The position numbers were made by a program, and so were the translations under genes. Below the pieces are notes generated by a model. That model saw nothing but the letters and a program-made list of their open reading frames with translations, searched no databases and was not told the origin of the DNA. From Halichoerus grypus (lineage: Eukaryota > Chordata > Mammalia > Carnivora > Phocidae), in the NCBI RefSeq assembly GCF_964656455.1, contig NC_135718.1:149774762-149838761 (forward strand): a DNA stretch of 64,000 nucleotides. Reading direction: 5' to 3'. Positions 1 through 10,165 of this stretch are shown piece by piece. Numbering within the stretch: the first letter of the stretch is position 1; each line of letters begins with the position of its first letter.

Positions 1-1429
1 CCCATGACTGCAGTTCCTTCTAACTCGAAAGGACCCCCAGAGCACCCCAGAATTCATCCTCACTCCCCATCATGGAAACTCCCAGAATCGGTCTGAAGAA
101 ATCAAAAAAGCAAACACTGAGCAGTGACCTCCCCAGGACCTCGCTCTGCAGCAGTGGAAGGTGCTGGGCCTCCGAAGATCCAGGCCCTCCACCTGTGCGG
201 CCTTGGGCATCACTGTCCCCCCGGGAAAACCCAGCGGACAAATGGAGGACTTGCAATCACGGTCCCTCCAAACGATGAAGCGCATGCTGGGGTCCCATGC
301 GCCTGAAGTGTGGAACAACCCTATTCAACTGGGAAAACCACTTAAGTCACTCAGTAAAAATTCCAGGAGTCTGCAGAGACAGCCAGGCAGGAAGTGAAGC
401 ACTTGGGGCCCAGAGGTAGCTGTGAGGGCACATGTCCCCTGAGCCGCGACATCCTCAGCTGGGGGGTCACCCGGCTGCAGCATCTGCTAATCACGGGCTC
501 CATCTCAGGAGCCCACAAGGCCTCCCTGTCTCCCCAAACTGGGCTAGATCTCCAGTTACACACTTCCTAACTTCTTGCCCCTCGCCTAATAACTTAAACA
601 GTTATTCGTGTGCTTGTCTCGTCCGTGGCCAAATACCAGCACCCAACAGAATCTTCGGATGCCAGTGAAGCGCACAGTGCTCAAGAAATATCTGCAGAAT
701 GGAGGAATGAGCCGATGCACGTATGTCATGCCAGTGGACCACGAGCCAAGGGTCCCCGTCCTCCTCCTCTGCCCCATCCGCCTACCTCTCACACAGGAGA
801 GCAACCAGGAACACACAGGGTGATCAAACAGATGCAAAAGCAGATTTAAGTTGTAAATGGTGGAGTTCTAAATAACGCACAAGTGACAGAGCAAAAGGAA
901 GCACTGAACACCCTTTCCCAAGTGGGGCTGGCTCTCCTGCTCCTCGCTTCTTCCTCCGCCACCTGCCAGGTCTCAGGCTCTCATTAAACACCCAGCCCCA
1001 GGAGCAGGCCAACTTTGTACAGCCCTAGGTCTGTATGCCCAGGCAGAGGGACACAAGGGGACCAGGGCAGGCCAGAAGGGGCTCTACTTGGGGGGCTACA
1101 TTCAGAGGTTTTCTAAGAAGTTCTGATGAGTCATCCACGTGGGTGCCACCTCGTATCAAGGACGGCATAACACTGAAGTTACAGCCATTCACAACCCCAA
1201 GCCCCATCCTCAGAAGTACAAGGAACCTCCATGCCCTGGCAGGGAGCAGTTCAGCCAGGAAGCCTCTGTGAAGCACCATGCTCTGCTTCCTGACACCCCT
1301 GAGACCCCCCGCCCCCCGTGCTTAGTGGTTCCCACCGCAACAGATCCTTTCCAGAAAAGGAAAGCCCATCTATTTAAAGATCCAAGAAGGCACATGTTAC
1401 TAAAAATATAAATAATAAAAAAATCTTGA

Positions 1430-2040
1430 AACCCTTGTGTACACATGAGAATTTTAAATGATACAACCATTATAGAAGACAATACGAAATATTAAAAATA
1501 GAATTGCCACATAATTCAGCCATCCCACATCTGGGTATAGATCCAAAAGAATTCAAAGCAGGATCTCAAAGAGATATTTGCACATCCAAGTTCATTGCGG
1601 CATTATTCACAACAGCCAAAAGGAAGAGACCCAAGTGTCCATCAACAGATGAATAAAGAAAATGTGTTAATTGCATACATACAATTGACTACTACACAGT
1701 CTCATAAAGGAAGGAAATCCTGTCACATGCCACAGCATAGATGAACCTCCAGGATATTATGCTAAATGAATTAAGCCAGTCACAAGATGACAAATACAGT
1801 AGGATTCCATTTATGAGGTATCTAAGCAGCCAAAAATCATAGAAACCAGAGTATAAAGGTGGTTGCCAAGGGCTGGGAGAAGAAGGAAAGGGAACTGGTG
1901 TTTCATACAGAGTTTGTTTTGCAAGAGGAAGAAGTTTTAGAAAGATCTGTGGCACGATGTGAACGACACTACTGAACTCTACATTTAAAAATGGTCATAT
2001 TTAATGTTGTGTTTTTTAAACATTATTTTAAAAATCTTGA
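1430..2040 (+). mobile_element. Ancient L1M fragment, 3' end of ORF2 and 3' UTR
   Basis: Plus-strand text such as GCGGCATTATTCACAACAGC and GTGTCCATCAACAGATGAAT, followed by the usual L1 3' UTR with GGTTGCCAAGGGCTGGG, marks an old L1. Stops and indels have destroyed the reading frame. Confidence 0.85.
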
Positions 2041-2133
2041 AAGCACATTATAAAAGGAAAAAGAAAAAAAATGCTCAAAACAGGTAACAAATTTTAAAAG
2101 AAACTCTATACAGCCAGAGAACAAATGAGAAAT

Positions 2134-2157
2134 GGGGGGCGGGGGGTGGGTGGTGGC
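2134..2157 (+). other. G-quadruplex-prone G-rich tract
   Basis: Two runs of six G are separated by a single C and followed by TGGG and TGG, in otherwise A-rich sequence. This fits the four-tract pattern for an intramolecular quadruplex. In the minus-strand NOS1AP RNA the tract would be C-rich, so any quadruplex would form on the non-template DNA strand of an antisense transcript or on the template strand of NOS1AP. Confidence 0.5.
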
Positions 2158-3164
2158 GAGAAGATGAAGAACACGGTCAAATCAATGAAGTCCACATATT
2201 CAGTGCAGAGTCGACCCCACAGTGGGGAACTGAGGAAGGAAGAGGGGCCCATATACCTGCTGCGGCCCCAGCCCCAAGGATGAACGTGGCCCCCTCAGGC
2301 CAGTCGCTTCTCCTTCTGTGGGCTTCCCTCTGTCTACACTGCCCCATCCCCCGTCCCGTGCGGAGCACCGGAGAGATCGGGGAGACTGGCAAGTACCTAA
2401 AGGGTTTGGCAAGGCATCCAGATGTAAGACACCGTGATCCTTATCACAGCGGCTTCTCGGAGGACCAGCCCTCTGCGCTGGCCATGCTGGGAGGCCTGTG
2501 TCTTCAGATCTGCAAGAGCATCCAGCCACCCAAACCCCAAAGTGTCCTGCCCAACGTTGGCCTGGCACCATTCCACATAAAAGAAAGTCAGGAACAGTCC
2601 TTTACACAGAAATCCCAGGCCTTGGTTCTCGACAACTGTAATTACAGCCAAAACAGCTCTTTTGAAAGGGAGAGAAGCAGAGAAAACAGCAGCCTGGACC
2701 AAGCAGTGAATTGGGGTAAAACACACACCCAGAGTGCTTGCTGTTAGGGCGGCCCATCTACACAAGGGCCCGGCCAGCCAGACCAAGCAGCTTTCTGGCC
2801 AATGTATTTCTCCCTCTAACTGAATGAGCTGCTCGCTCATTAAGCACTGGAAGCAGGTCACAGGCACAGGAGCTCCTGGGGGCAGGGTCACGCGGGTTAA
2901 CAGGTGGCGAGGGCAGAGGAGACGGGGCCTCTCCAGCCCTGCAGGCCCCCAGCTGCCAGGGCACCACCAGTCCTACCGGACACCCCAGCTTTGAGGAGAT
3001 GTTTTCTGCACAGGTCCGCTCTATTCCGTCTACAAAGGGGTGTTTCTGCTGTGGACTCCCTCACTAGGGACGTCCCACATCCCAACACTTTGGTTCAACT
3101 GGGCACGCATCCCCCAAATCCGCATCAAAGAGCCGGTCACAGACGTGCGGTCCCGTGCTGGGTG

Positions 3165-3350
3165 TGAGTCCCAGCTCCACCTCCTGACAGCAACTTGACC
3201 TAGAACCACTTACTGAGCCTCCCCAAAACTCTGTTTCCTCACCTACAAAATGTGATAATATCCTCATCTTGTCTAGAGTAGTTGCAAATAATAGATAATA
3301 AATTATTTCTAAACTAAAAGGCCAACTAAAGCACCTGACACGCAGTATTA
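3165..3350 (+). repeat. MIR
   Basis: Contains the MIR core order: GTCCCAGCTCC, CTGACAGCAACTTGACC, CTCTGTTTCCTCACCTACAAAATG, then a TAATA-rich tail and AGCACCTGACACGCAG. Confidence 0.75.
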
Positions 3351-3689
3351 CTCCTGACAGCTAATATTAACAGAGCTACGACTCTAATTATGATAAGGGT
3401 ATTCATGACAACATATTCCCTGTGTCTTAGTCAAATATGAAGAAAAGAGGGACATTTTTGGTGAAACCCCAAGGACAGGCCAGCCCCAGGTCCAGGCCTA
3501 ATAGCTGCTGAGGTGCCAACCTCAGTGAGAGCAGTAGGTCATCCCAGCAAGGGGAAGCCCCACCCGACACCCCCTACCCAAGGCCGCTGTGCTCTCTGAG
3601 CAGAAAGAGGAAGGAAGAAAAGAGGAGAAACCTGGGAATATACTGAATGGCAAGCCAGAAGCCACAGGGACAAAGGATCTCACGTGGTC

Positions 3690-3870
3690 TCTCGACACCA
3701 AGTGGGGAACTGCACTCAGGCCACATGCCCACCACTTCCTAGACCCTGGGACTCCTCACGACCCCTCCGAGCTTCAGTTTAATCTCAAAAATGAGGGTAA
3801 CAAGACCCACACTCCCCAGCTTGCTGTGACCATTGAACGAACCCATGTGAAAGGGCTTTAAAGCAACTCC
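3690..3870 (+). repeat. MIR
   Basis: Diverged MIR: CCACCACTTCCTAGACCCTGGG, then AGCTTCAGTTTAATCTCAAAAATGAGG, and TGAAAGGGCTTTAAA at the 3' side. Confidence 0.6.
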
Positions 3871-3979
3871 CACATCCATGAAAAATGGCATTGTTGTTTT
3901 TAATAGTTTCGACAAATTCAACTTAATAAAAAAAATGCTGAAGGACTGGGAGGATCAAGGCAGTGAAAACATTTTTTGT

Positions 3980-4121
3980 TTGTTGTTTTTTTTTTTTTCT
4001 TAAGTGGGCTCCACATCCAGCATGGAGCCCAACACAGGGCTTGAACTCATGACCCGGAGATCAAGACCTGAGCTGAGATCAAGAGTCAGACGCCTAACTG
4101 ACTGAGACACCCAGGCACCCC
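3980..4121 (-). mobile_element. SINEC (Can-SINE), older subfamily
   Basis: A minus-strand tRNA-Lys-derived SINE with its A-tail at the low-coordinate end and the head ending at CCAGGCACCCC. It has the older body type, with GGCTCCACATCCAGCATGGAGCC and GGGCTTGAACTCATGACC. It lies in sense orientation to NOS1AP. Confidence 0.9.
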
Positions 4122-4570
4122 AAAAAAGTTGTAAGTTACTTAATAAGCTAACGAGACGCTCAGAGAAAGAGGAGCAATATTAATTTTCTTCCCAAACTAC
4201 TGTCATTGAACTGAGATTTCTGTGGATGGGATGAATTGGCTGGAAATAAAATTGGCAAAAAGCCAACTGAAGCTCCCAACATCAGCTATAGGTTTTCTAT
4301 TTAGGTAGTAGATTCTTCTGGAGACAAAGAGCCCAAACCAGGGTGCATCCAGGATGACCGATCCAGCCACCTCCAACACCCATTTTCTCCAAAAAGTCCT
4401 GCAAATCCACTCGACCAATCCCAAACCTACCTTCGAAATGTACAACTTTAAAGTAGCTTCTATTTCAATACAGAGCACATGGACAAATTCCTTCACTGTG
4501 ATCAGAAGACAACTTAATTCTGGTTCAATCTCTGCTCTGTGTACCAGAGCCAGAAAGCAACAGGCTGGAA

Positions 4571-4641
4571 TGTTTACCAGACTCTGGCAGGCGAGAATTC
4601 TCCCACTGAACCACCAATGCTACGCTGTTTACCAGACTCTG
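4571..4641. repeat. Target-site duplication pair around the tRNA-Gly fragment
   Basis: TGTTTACCAGACTCTG occurs at 4571-4586 and again at 4626-4641, identical over 16 bases, with different bases on the outer sides. The perfect match suggests that the insertion is not very old. Confidence 0.85.
4587..4625 (-). pseudogene. Tailless retropseudogene of a tRNA-Gly(GCC) 5' half
   Basis: Read on the minus strand, this 39-bp insert contains GCATTGGTGGTTCAGTGG, then AGAATTCTCGCCTGC after one G-for-T change. That is the 5' half of cytosolic tRNA-Gly-GCC from base 1 into the anticodon loop. It stops there: the T-arm, acceptor 3' strand and CCA are absent. The insert is flanked by perfect 16-bp direct repeats, TGTTTACCAGACTCTG, at 4571-4586 and 4626-4641, as expected of target-site duplications. 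There is no A-tail. Five extra bases (GCGTA) precede tRNA base 1. The best reading is L1-driven insertion of a tRNA half. Chance similarity over more than 30 bases between perfect duplications is unlikely. Confidence 0.85.
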
Positions 4642-5164
4642 CTAGAAGATCCCCAAAATGCCAGAAGAGAACGTACACACTTTCAGAGCCTAAAGCAACT
4701 GACCACAGAAATTTTGCTGAAATCCCACAATTTGTCCTTAAAAATTCAAGTCAATCTTATATACCACAATAAATTGCTTTACTTTTTTAATGTTTTGAGC
4801 CAGTTAACAACTAATTATCAAACATTTTCCCTAAAATCTGAATAAACAAAGATCCTTCAGCATTCTCGCTTACTCCCTGGCAGACCCCACACATCCTCAA
4901 GGTACTGCATCTCCGTTCCAGAAGCAACAGGCCAGGAGAGGGGGGGGAGAAGAGCTTCCCCCCCACCACCATCACATCCATCTTAACCTTGGCCTTTAAT
5001 CAAGATCAACCACCCAATTCAGAACGGCTTCCCTGGAGAGTATAGGGAGAGGGGCCTGGGGTTTGCCATGGGTGCAACCATCCACTCTGGAACCCCCAGC
5101 ACCATCTAATGGGCTGACAGCGAAGATGCTGGGGTCCTGACTCCACACAGCGCCCTCTCCAGCC

Positions 5165-5170
5165 ACTCAC
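5165..5170 (-). promoter_or_regulatory. NOS1AP: Splice donor of NOS1AP intron 2
   Basis: On the minus strand the exon ends CGG and the intron begins GTGAGT, a strong match to the mammalian donor consensus. The GT lies at 5169-5170. Confidence 0.88.
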
Positions 5171-5242
5171 CCGGATCCGGCGCATGGCAGCCACGATCTC
5201 CACTCTGCTGTTGGGTCTCGGCACATCCAGGCTTCCGACGTA
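5171..5242 (-). CDS. NOS1AP: NOS1AP (CAPON) coding exon 2, part of the PTB domain
   Basis: This is a single internal exon of 72 bases, 24 codons, read on the minus strand. The peptide starts [10 protein letters not shown], continues with NSRVEIV and ends AAMRRIR, which I recognise as the segment after the first 35 residues of NOS1AP. It lies at the start of the phosphotyrosine-binding (PTB) domain. NOS1AP is a cytosolic adaptor: its C-terminus binds the PDZ domain of neuronal nitric oxide synthase, and the PTB domain binds partners such as Dexras1 and Scribble. The gene is a known cardiac QT-interval locus. The acceptor reads CTTCTCCCCGCAG before TAC, and the donor reads CGG then GTGAGT. Both flanking introns are phase 0, so skipping this exon would keep the frame and delete 24 PTB residues. 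No frameshift or stop is seen. Exons 1 and 3 are not in the window. The symbol rests on recalled protein sequence, not on a search. Confidence 0.93.
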
Positions 5243-5285
5243 CTGCGGGGAGAAGCAAGCACTCGGTGAGAGGAGAACAGCAAGG
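5243..5285 (-). promoter_or_regulatory. NOS1AP: Splice acceptor and polypyrimidine tract of NOS1AP intron 1
   Basis: Read on the minus strand, the roughly 40 bases before the exon are pyrimidine-rich (TGTTCTCCTCTCACC, then GCTTGCTTCTCCCCGCAG). The invariant AG is at 5243-5244. A CTCAC within the tract could serve as branch point. This supports the exon start at 5242. Confidence 0.85.
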
Positions 5286-5499
5286 GTCCCTGGTCACAGG
5301 GTGTTAGCAGAACAAGGACATCCAGTTAAGCTCCCTATTTTGCAGAGCAGGAGAGAGCCAAAGGAGTGTCTTGTTCGGGGACGACTTCTAACTTTATAAA
5401 AAGCAACTAAAACAGAAACCACTGCTTCCTCTCCCATCCTGCTCTTGATCAGAAATGCAGCGGAGTCCAGTGTTCCACTGAGCAGCCTCCTGAACCAGA

Positions 5500-5625
5500 A
5501 AGACTTGGCTGTGATCAATCTCCCACCGCTGTCTTTGGGGCAAGGTACTTTGCCTTTGTCTCATCGGTAAAATGGGATTTCGGGAAAGATCAAATGAGAG
5601 AAGGTATAAATCTCTTACACGAATA
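5500..5625 (+). repeat. MIR
   Basis: MIR 3' core: GGGGCAAGGTACTTTGCC, TTTGTCTCATCGGTAAAATGGG, then ATCAAATGAGAGAAGGTAT. It starts about 260 bases upstream of the exon acceptor. Confidence 0.65.
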
Positions 5626-5869
5626 TGCTTTGTTTATATTAAAGCATTCCCCACCCCAAAAAAGGGAATATATGCTTTTTTTCAATTAATGGCATTTCAC
5701 TGAGTTAGCCCTGGATGTTATAGAGACCTCACACACTTGACTAAGCTCCCAATTGGAGGAAAGGAACACCCTAATTATATTTTATTTAAAAATTTAATCT
5801 TCTAAAAAAATTTTTAATCTCCTACAACTTTTGAGTTATTTTTAAAACCAAATGACATCCAGGTTAATG

Positions 5870-6350
5870 TTTAATATATGGATACTTCCTCCCAGTACAC
5901 TATTCAAATAAAGGAGAAATACACAGAGCAAAAGAATAAAGTCCCCCACCACCACCGAGAGTTTGACATACACCTTTTTGTGTGCTGATGGACAGATACA
6001 TTCATAGACACAGAGGAATTTATTTTATGTAAACAAGGTTCACTCTTCACATTTGTTCTGCATGTTGGGTTTTTTCATTTTTGTTTGTTTTTTGCTCTAA
6101 ATACAACTTGGGCATTTTTCTCTGCCAACGCACACAAGTCGGCACGTTACCTGCAATGGGTCCCCCTACTGACAGACGCCTACCCTCTGTCACTAGTAAC
6201 GACACGGAAACAACACCGGTAACGGCGCGGAAACACCACCGGTAACAACACGACCCCATCACCTACAGAGCTCACAGCTCACCCAAGGAGCTCTGGAGGT
6301 TGGACTTCTACAAGTAGGATTGCTAGATCAAAAGTACACAAGTATCTAGA
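5870..6350 (-). mobile_element. Ancient L1M fragment
   Basis: Minus-orientation L1M text such as TTCACTCTTCACATTTGTTC, GGGCATTTTTCTCTGCCAAC and AGGATTGCTAGATCAAAAG. It carries the 23-bp minisatellite at 6198-6257. The family call is from recalled consensus phrases and is only moderately certain. Confidence 0.55.
6198..6257. repeat. CpG-rich 23-bp minisatellite, 2.6 units
   Basis: Units at 6198-6220 and 6221-6243 match at 20 of 23 bases, and a partial third unit runs from 6244 to about 6257. Each full unit begins AACG or AACGG, has CGGAAACA in the middle and ends CACCGGT. The unit is much richer in CpG than its surroundings. Confidence 0.75.
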
Positions 6351-6359
6351 GATCATTCC

Positions 6360-8640
6360 TTAGTAGGATGAAACAAGAAAAGAGCGGGGGATGTTTTTTA
6401 AGCATGTATGATATCAGTTCTTCATACACGCCATCCTATTCCATACTGACCTATTGGGTCTGCCTTTCCTTTTTACATTCAAATGATATAAAATAGCCTG
6501 GGGGATGTCCTAGGAATTAACAGCCCCAAAATAACTTAAAAGTCTACCTAAGCAAAGACTGAATTAATAGAAGATAAGAGGATAGTCATCCCGTATTTCC
6601 TGTGGCCGCAGGAAGAGAAGGTTCTTTCTGAAATTTGGAGCTAAGGCTAGCCCCAGTAAGGAAGGTTCCAAAAGCTGAATACTGCAGAGGACTTCCCCCA
6701 AGATTGATCCAGCGTGTGTGCTCATACCCTGAGGCACGATCCCGGCAGCCGTCTGGGCCCAAGGCGGACGGCCCCACCACAGCATGCAGGAGTAGTGCAC
6801 GTATTGATAAAGCACCTGGCAACGTGCTCAGGTACATGAAGCCCCCTGGATCGAAGAGTGTGATAGGATTTAAACATGGTTGGGGTCTCTCCCTTCTGAG
6901 CTCTGCTGGGGCCCTGCGGACATGTCTGTGACCGACACATTCCGGAACAACACGAGGCCCGGGTTTGTGATTGCCCAACATCACAGAAGCTCCAGCAGGT
7001 TCCATACTCGCGGTCCCGGGCCCTTCATGCCTGAAGGCTCCTGCCCTGAACTCCGAGCACTCAGATCTTCAGGGGCTCGTGTTCCCTCAGCCATCATGTG
7101 AGAGCCAGGACCTCAAGACCCAGCAAGGTCACTCATTACAGGTGAGCCTGAACTGTCCCCCCAACACTGACCCCTGCCACACACCAGGAGGGCCTGCTCC
7201 AGTGAGATCCACACCTGAGCCGGAACACAAGTGCCCAGAGGGGACCCGTCCCCACCGCTACCTCCACCCAGCCCATCTCTCCCCCTCCAGAAGGGAGACT
7301 GCTGGGCGGAGAACCCCGAAGCAGTCAGGAAACATGGGGTGCAGGGAGGACGAAAGAGAGGAGAGGTAGCTTTCTGGCTTTGGACAGGTTTCTTAAAAGA
7401 AGCTTACACGAGGACACCCATCATCTCTACCTGCGACTGCCTCCTCCACGCCATCGCCACCCCCCACGCTGGTACGAGTGCACGTACACCCTACATACCT
7501 TCACACGCGTGCAAGGCACATGGCTCACAAACACACTCCTCTCACACCCACCTGGGCATCACACATACTAATAGCTTATAGTCCATTCACACCACGCACG
7601 CACGCACTGGTCTGCCTTCCTTCCCAATCGCCTTTCTGAGAATCCATCTGGAGCAGGTAACCCACAATAGACGCACCTTAGGGTCAAACAGATTAAAAGG
7701 AAACCCAAGGTATGGTTCAGGTCCACATCTAGTCAAAAGCTAGTCACACTAGACGTGAGTCACAATGCAGAACCACAGTGCCAGGGGAGCAGGGGAGAGG
7801 TCGGAAAGCCCACTCCTCGGTGCAAAACAAGACCTGAAAGTCAATGCTGCTGTATGTGCAAGTATGACCTCACAACGACCTGGGGCAAGCACGAAGCACG
7901 ACCACCTCCACAACGGACTACAGTCCATCGGAGTCTCGATCTTGAGACAGAGCGAGTGCAGGACCCAGTCCAAGCCCAGACCCACCTGCTAGAGGCTGGT
8001 CCTTACAACCACTCAGCTTCCACGGCCAAGCTCACCATCATTTCTGGGGTGAACGGGACAGGACCTTCCCACGCTACTTTGGAAAGTTGGCTCCCAGGCC
8101 TGAACTTCGTCCACCTGCCGAGCTAAGAACCTTTCAAGATCCTTGCTTCTGTCACCTTCTGCAAGGATCAGGCAAAAGCCTGCCTTCAGTCTAAGGCTGA
8201 CGCCCAGTGACGGGTTCTCGCTCAGAAACGGCATCCCCTTTATGTGCCTCTCCTGCAGGATACTGGGTGCCGAGGGTTCCCGTGACAACAGAGGCAGGCC
8301 GGCTCCGTGCCTGGGAATCAAAGACATCGTTTCCAGGAGGGAAACTCGTGTTCTTTCTCCTCCCCGGCCCCCACGCCATGCTCCTCACTTAGGCTTCTTC
8401 GTCTTGATTAACAGCCCCCAGAACATCCACCGTCGGTTGTTCAAGCCTGAGACCTGGGGGTCATCCCGGAACGAGCTTCCCCTCTACCCCCACCTCATCC
8501 CACAAAACCCTTCCTTCTGACTTCATCCACAGTGTCCCCTCATGGCTTTCTCCACTGTCCCTGGGGCCCCTCCAAACCACTCCCCACCAGGCTGTCAGAG
8601 TGAGCGCTCTCCAATGCAAACCCGCTTGCATCACCCCCTG
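6360..8640. other. Intron sequence without recognised repeats
   Basis: Mostly unique-looking sequence. Around 7430-7610 it is rich in CA and CAC runs, including a CACGCACGCACGCAC stretch. No SINE is present and no open frame resembles a protein. A G/C-rich part near 6700-7100 carries scattered CpGs. Confidence 0.5.
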
Positions 8641-9060
8641 AAGACCCCCGCACACTCGCACCGACTGCTCTGAAGAGGCCCCTCAGAGCCCTCGGTGCGG
8701 CTCCCCCTTCCCAGGTGGCCCGCACGGCGCGGCTTCCTCTCACAGCGCCAGCCCCTCCGTTGTCGGGCAGGGCCTCAATACGCGTGCCCTTGTCTGCACA
8801 CGGAACACTCCTCTTCTGCGCGCTCTCTCTCTCTCTCTCTCCCCCCAGTCCTCCACTATCCACGGCCCTCAACACATGGCCAAGTACACGACTTCCTCGT
8901 CACCGGTGACCCGCGCCTGCCTGACCAGAATCCTCTGACAGGGAACCCATCCACCGCCAGCGCTCCGAGGAGGGGCAGGAGAGGCCTGAGACCCGGACTC
9001 TGCCCCCCCGGCCAGCTTCCTCCCGTCAGCCGTCCCTGCCTGTGCGGTCCCCCCGCTGTG
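8641..9060. promoter_or_regulatory. Intronic CpG-island-like block
   Basis: By hand count there are about 32 CpG dinucleotides in 420 bases, with a C+G content clearly above 60% and an observed/expected ratio that I estimate near 0.8. The surrounding intron is CpG-poor. A (CT)n run sits inside at 8822-8841. No known promoter motif or exon is evident. It could be an orphan island, an enhancer-like element or an old GC-rich repeat remnant; part of 8520-8660 also resembles L2. Confidence 0.55.
8822..8841 (+). repeat. (CT)10 microsatellite
   Basis: An uninterrupted CT run followed by a C run, within the CpG-rich block. Confidence 0.85.
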
Positions 9061-9389
9061 ACTCTATAAACTCCCCGACATTCGTGCTGGCGCCTGAGCT
9101 GGACCCAAGCCAGATGCTCTCACGGCAGCACACCCAATGCCTGGCTTACCGGAGATGAAGTACCTCAGACCTTTCTGCTGGCAGGTTCCTAGCCACCTGG
9201 CCTTCCGCAGGACTTCTGTAGGATTCTGTAGGAATCCTGCTGTGGGGCATCTCAGAGGGCTGCTATTCAGAACATCTACCACAGAGCTTAAGGGGAGAAT
9301 AAAGGAGTTTTAAAATATCCAGACCTACTTCTTTTTCATGAGCATCCAGAAAGAAGAAGAAAAGAAAAAAAAGGAAAAAACGAGAAGGA

Positions 9390-9780
9390 GGATGCAATTT
9401 GTCGTGGGTAATCAAGATACAAGATCACCTGTGTTCATTTTATCTGCAGCTTCATCTTCCAGATAAGCAGGAGGCAGCTGCAAACAAGGTTAAACCAAAG
9501 GACTTGTGATATTTTTTGTGAGTTTCTGGACAACCTCAGCCTTGGTGCTAGATTAATGCCTCCTGAAATTACGTTCATTTTCTTGCTTCCACTTTCTGGA
9601 GATACCTCCTAGAGACACTGATAAACTGCATTGTATATAGGGTCCCCTGGTGCGTGAATCACAGCACTAAAAGGCAGCAAGACGTAACAGCCACCCATGG
9701 ACTTGTTAGACGTTCTGCCATCACCTTCTTCAGGAACTCCCTTTAATTTACAAGGTTTCTGTCAACTGTTTCCAGAAACC
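9390..9780. promoter_or_regulatory. Repeat-free block with GATA and E-box motifs, candidate enhancer
   Basis: No repeat family is recognised. A TTATCT and an AGATAAG form a facing GATA pair about 20 bases apart near 9440-9467. The E-box CAGCTG follows at 9475-9480, seven bases after the second GATA. This composite is typical of GATA/bHLH-bound elements. Function is inference only. Confidence 0.35.
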
Positions 9781-9829
9781 AAAAAAAAAAGAATCACACA
9801 CACAAAACTGATATAGGAGTCAAAAATAA

Positions 9830-10165
9830 ATGTATGAGATGATCCTGCCTCTGATAATGTTGGAGGAACTGTATCACTGGACTAGGCCTCCGACAAGCAA
9901 TAAATATGATGTCTGGACAAGATTATTAAAAAAAAAAAACAATTTTGCAGAGAATATACAAAGAGTGAACTGAAAAACCAGCTAGGATGTTAGTTAATAA
10001 TACCGTATCATTATTGACTCAATCGTAACAAATGCACCGCCCTAATGCAAGATGCTAAGAGGGGAAACCGTATGTTTGGGGGGTGGGGGTGCGGAGGCAG
10101 TAAGGGGTATATGGGAACTCTGTCCTTGCCACCCAATTTTTCTATAACCCTAAAACATGAAGTCT
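9830..10165 (+). mobile_element. Ancient L1M 3' end
   Basis: 3' UTR phrases of old L1s: GATGTTAGTTAATAATACC, TAACAAATGCACC, GTATATGGGAACTCTGTCC and CAATTTTTCTATAACCCTAAAAC. Confidence 0.7.

Larger units (their letters stand above)
1..5170 (-). other. NOS1AP: NOS1AP intron 2, 5' part
   Basis: Minus-strand intron downstream of the exon. It holds an L1M fragment, two MIRs, one old SINEC and a tRNA-Gly half retrocopy. Bases 1-1430 and 2060-3160 show no repeat family that I recognise and no splice-bounded open frame. The short frames there lack any recognisable protein. Confidence 0.8.

Noticed and set aside
1139..1411. Possible coding exons in the GC-rich first kilobase
   Set aside because: Several frames are open on both strands, but none has flanking AG/GT with protein likeness. 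NOS1AP exon 3 (the Lys-rich PTB segment) is not present.
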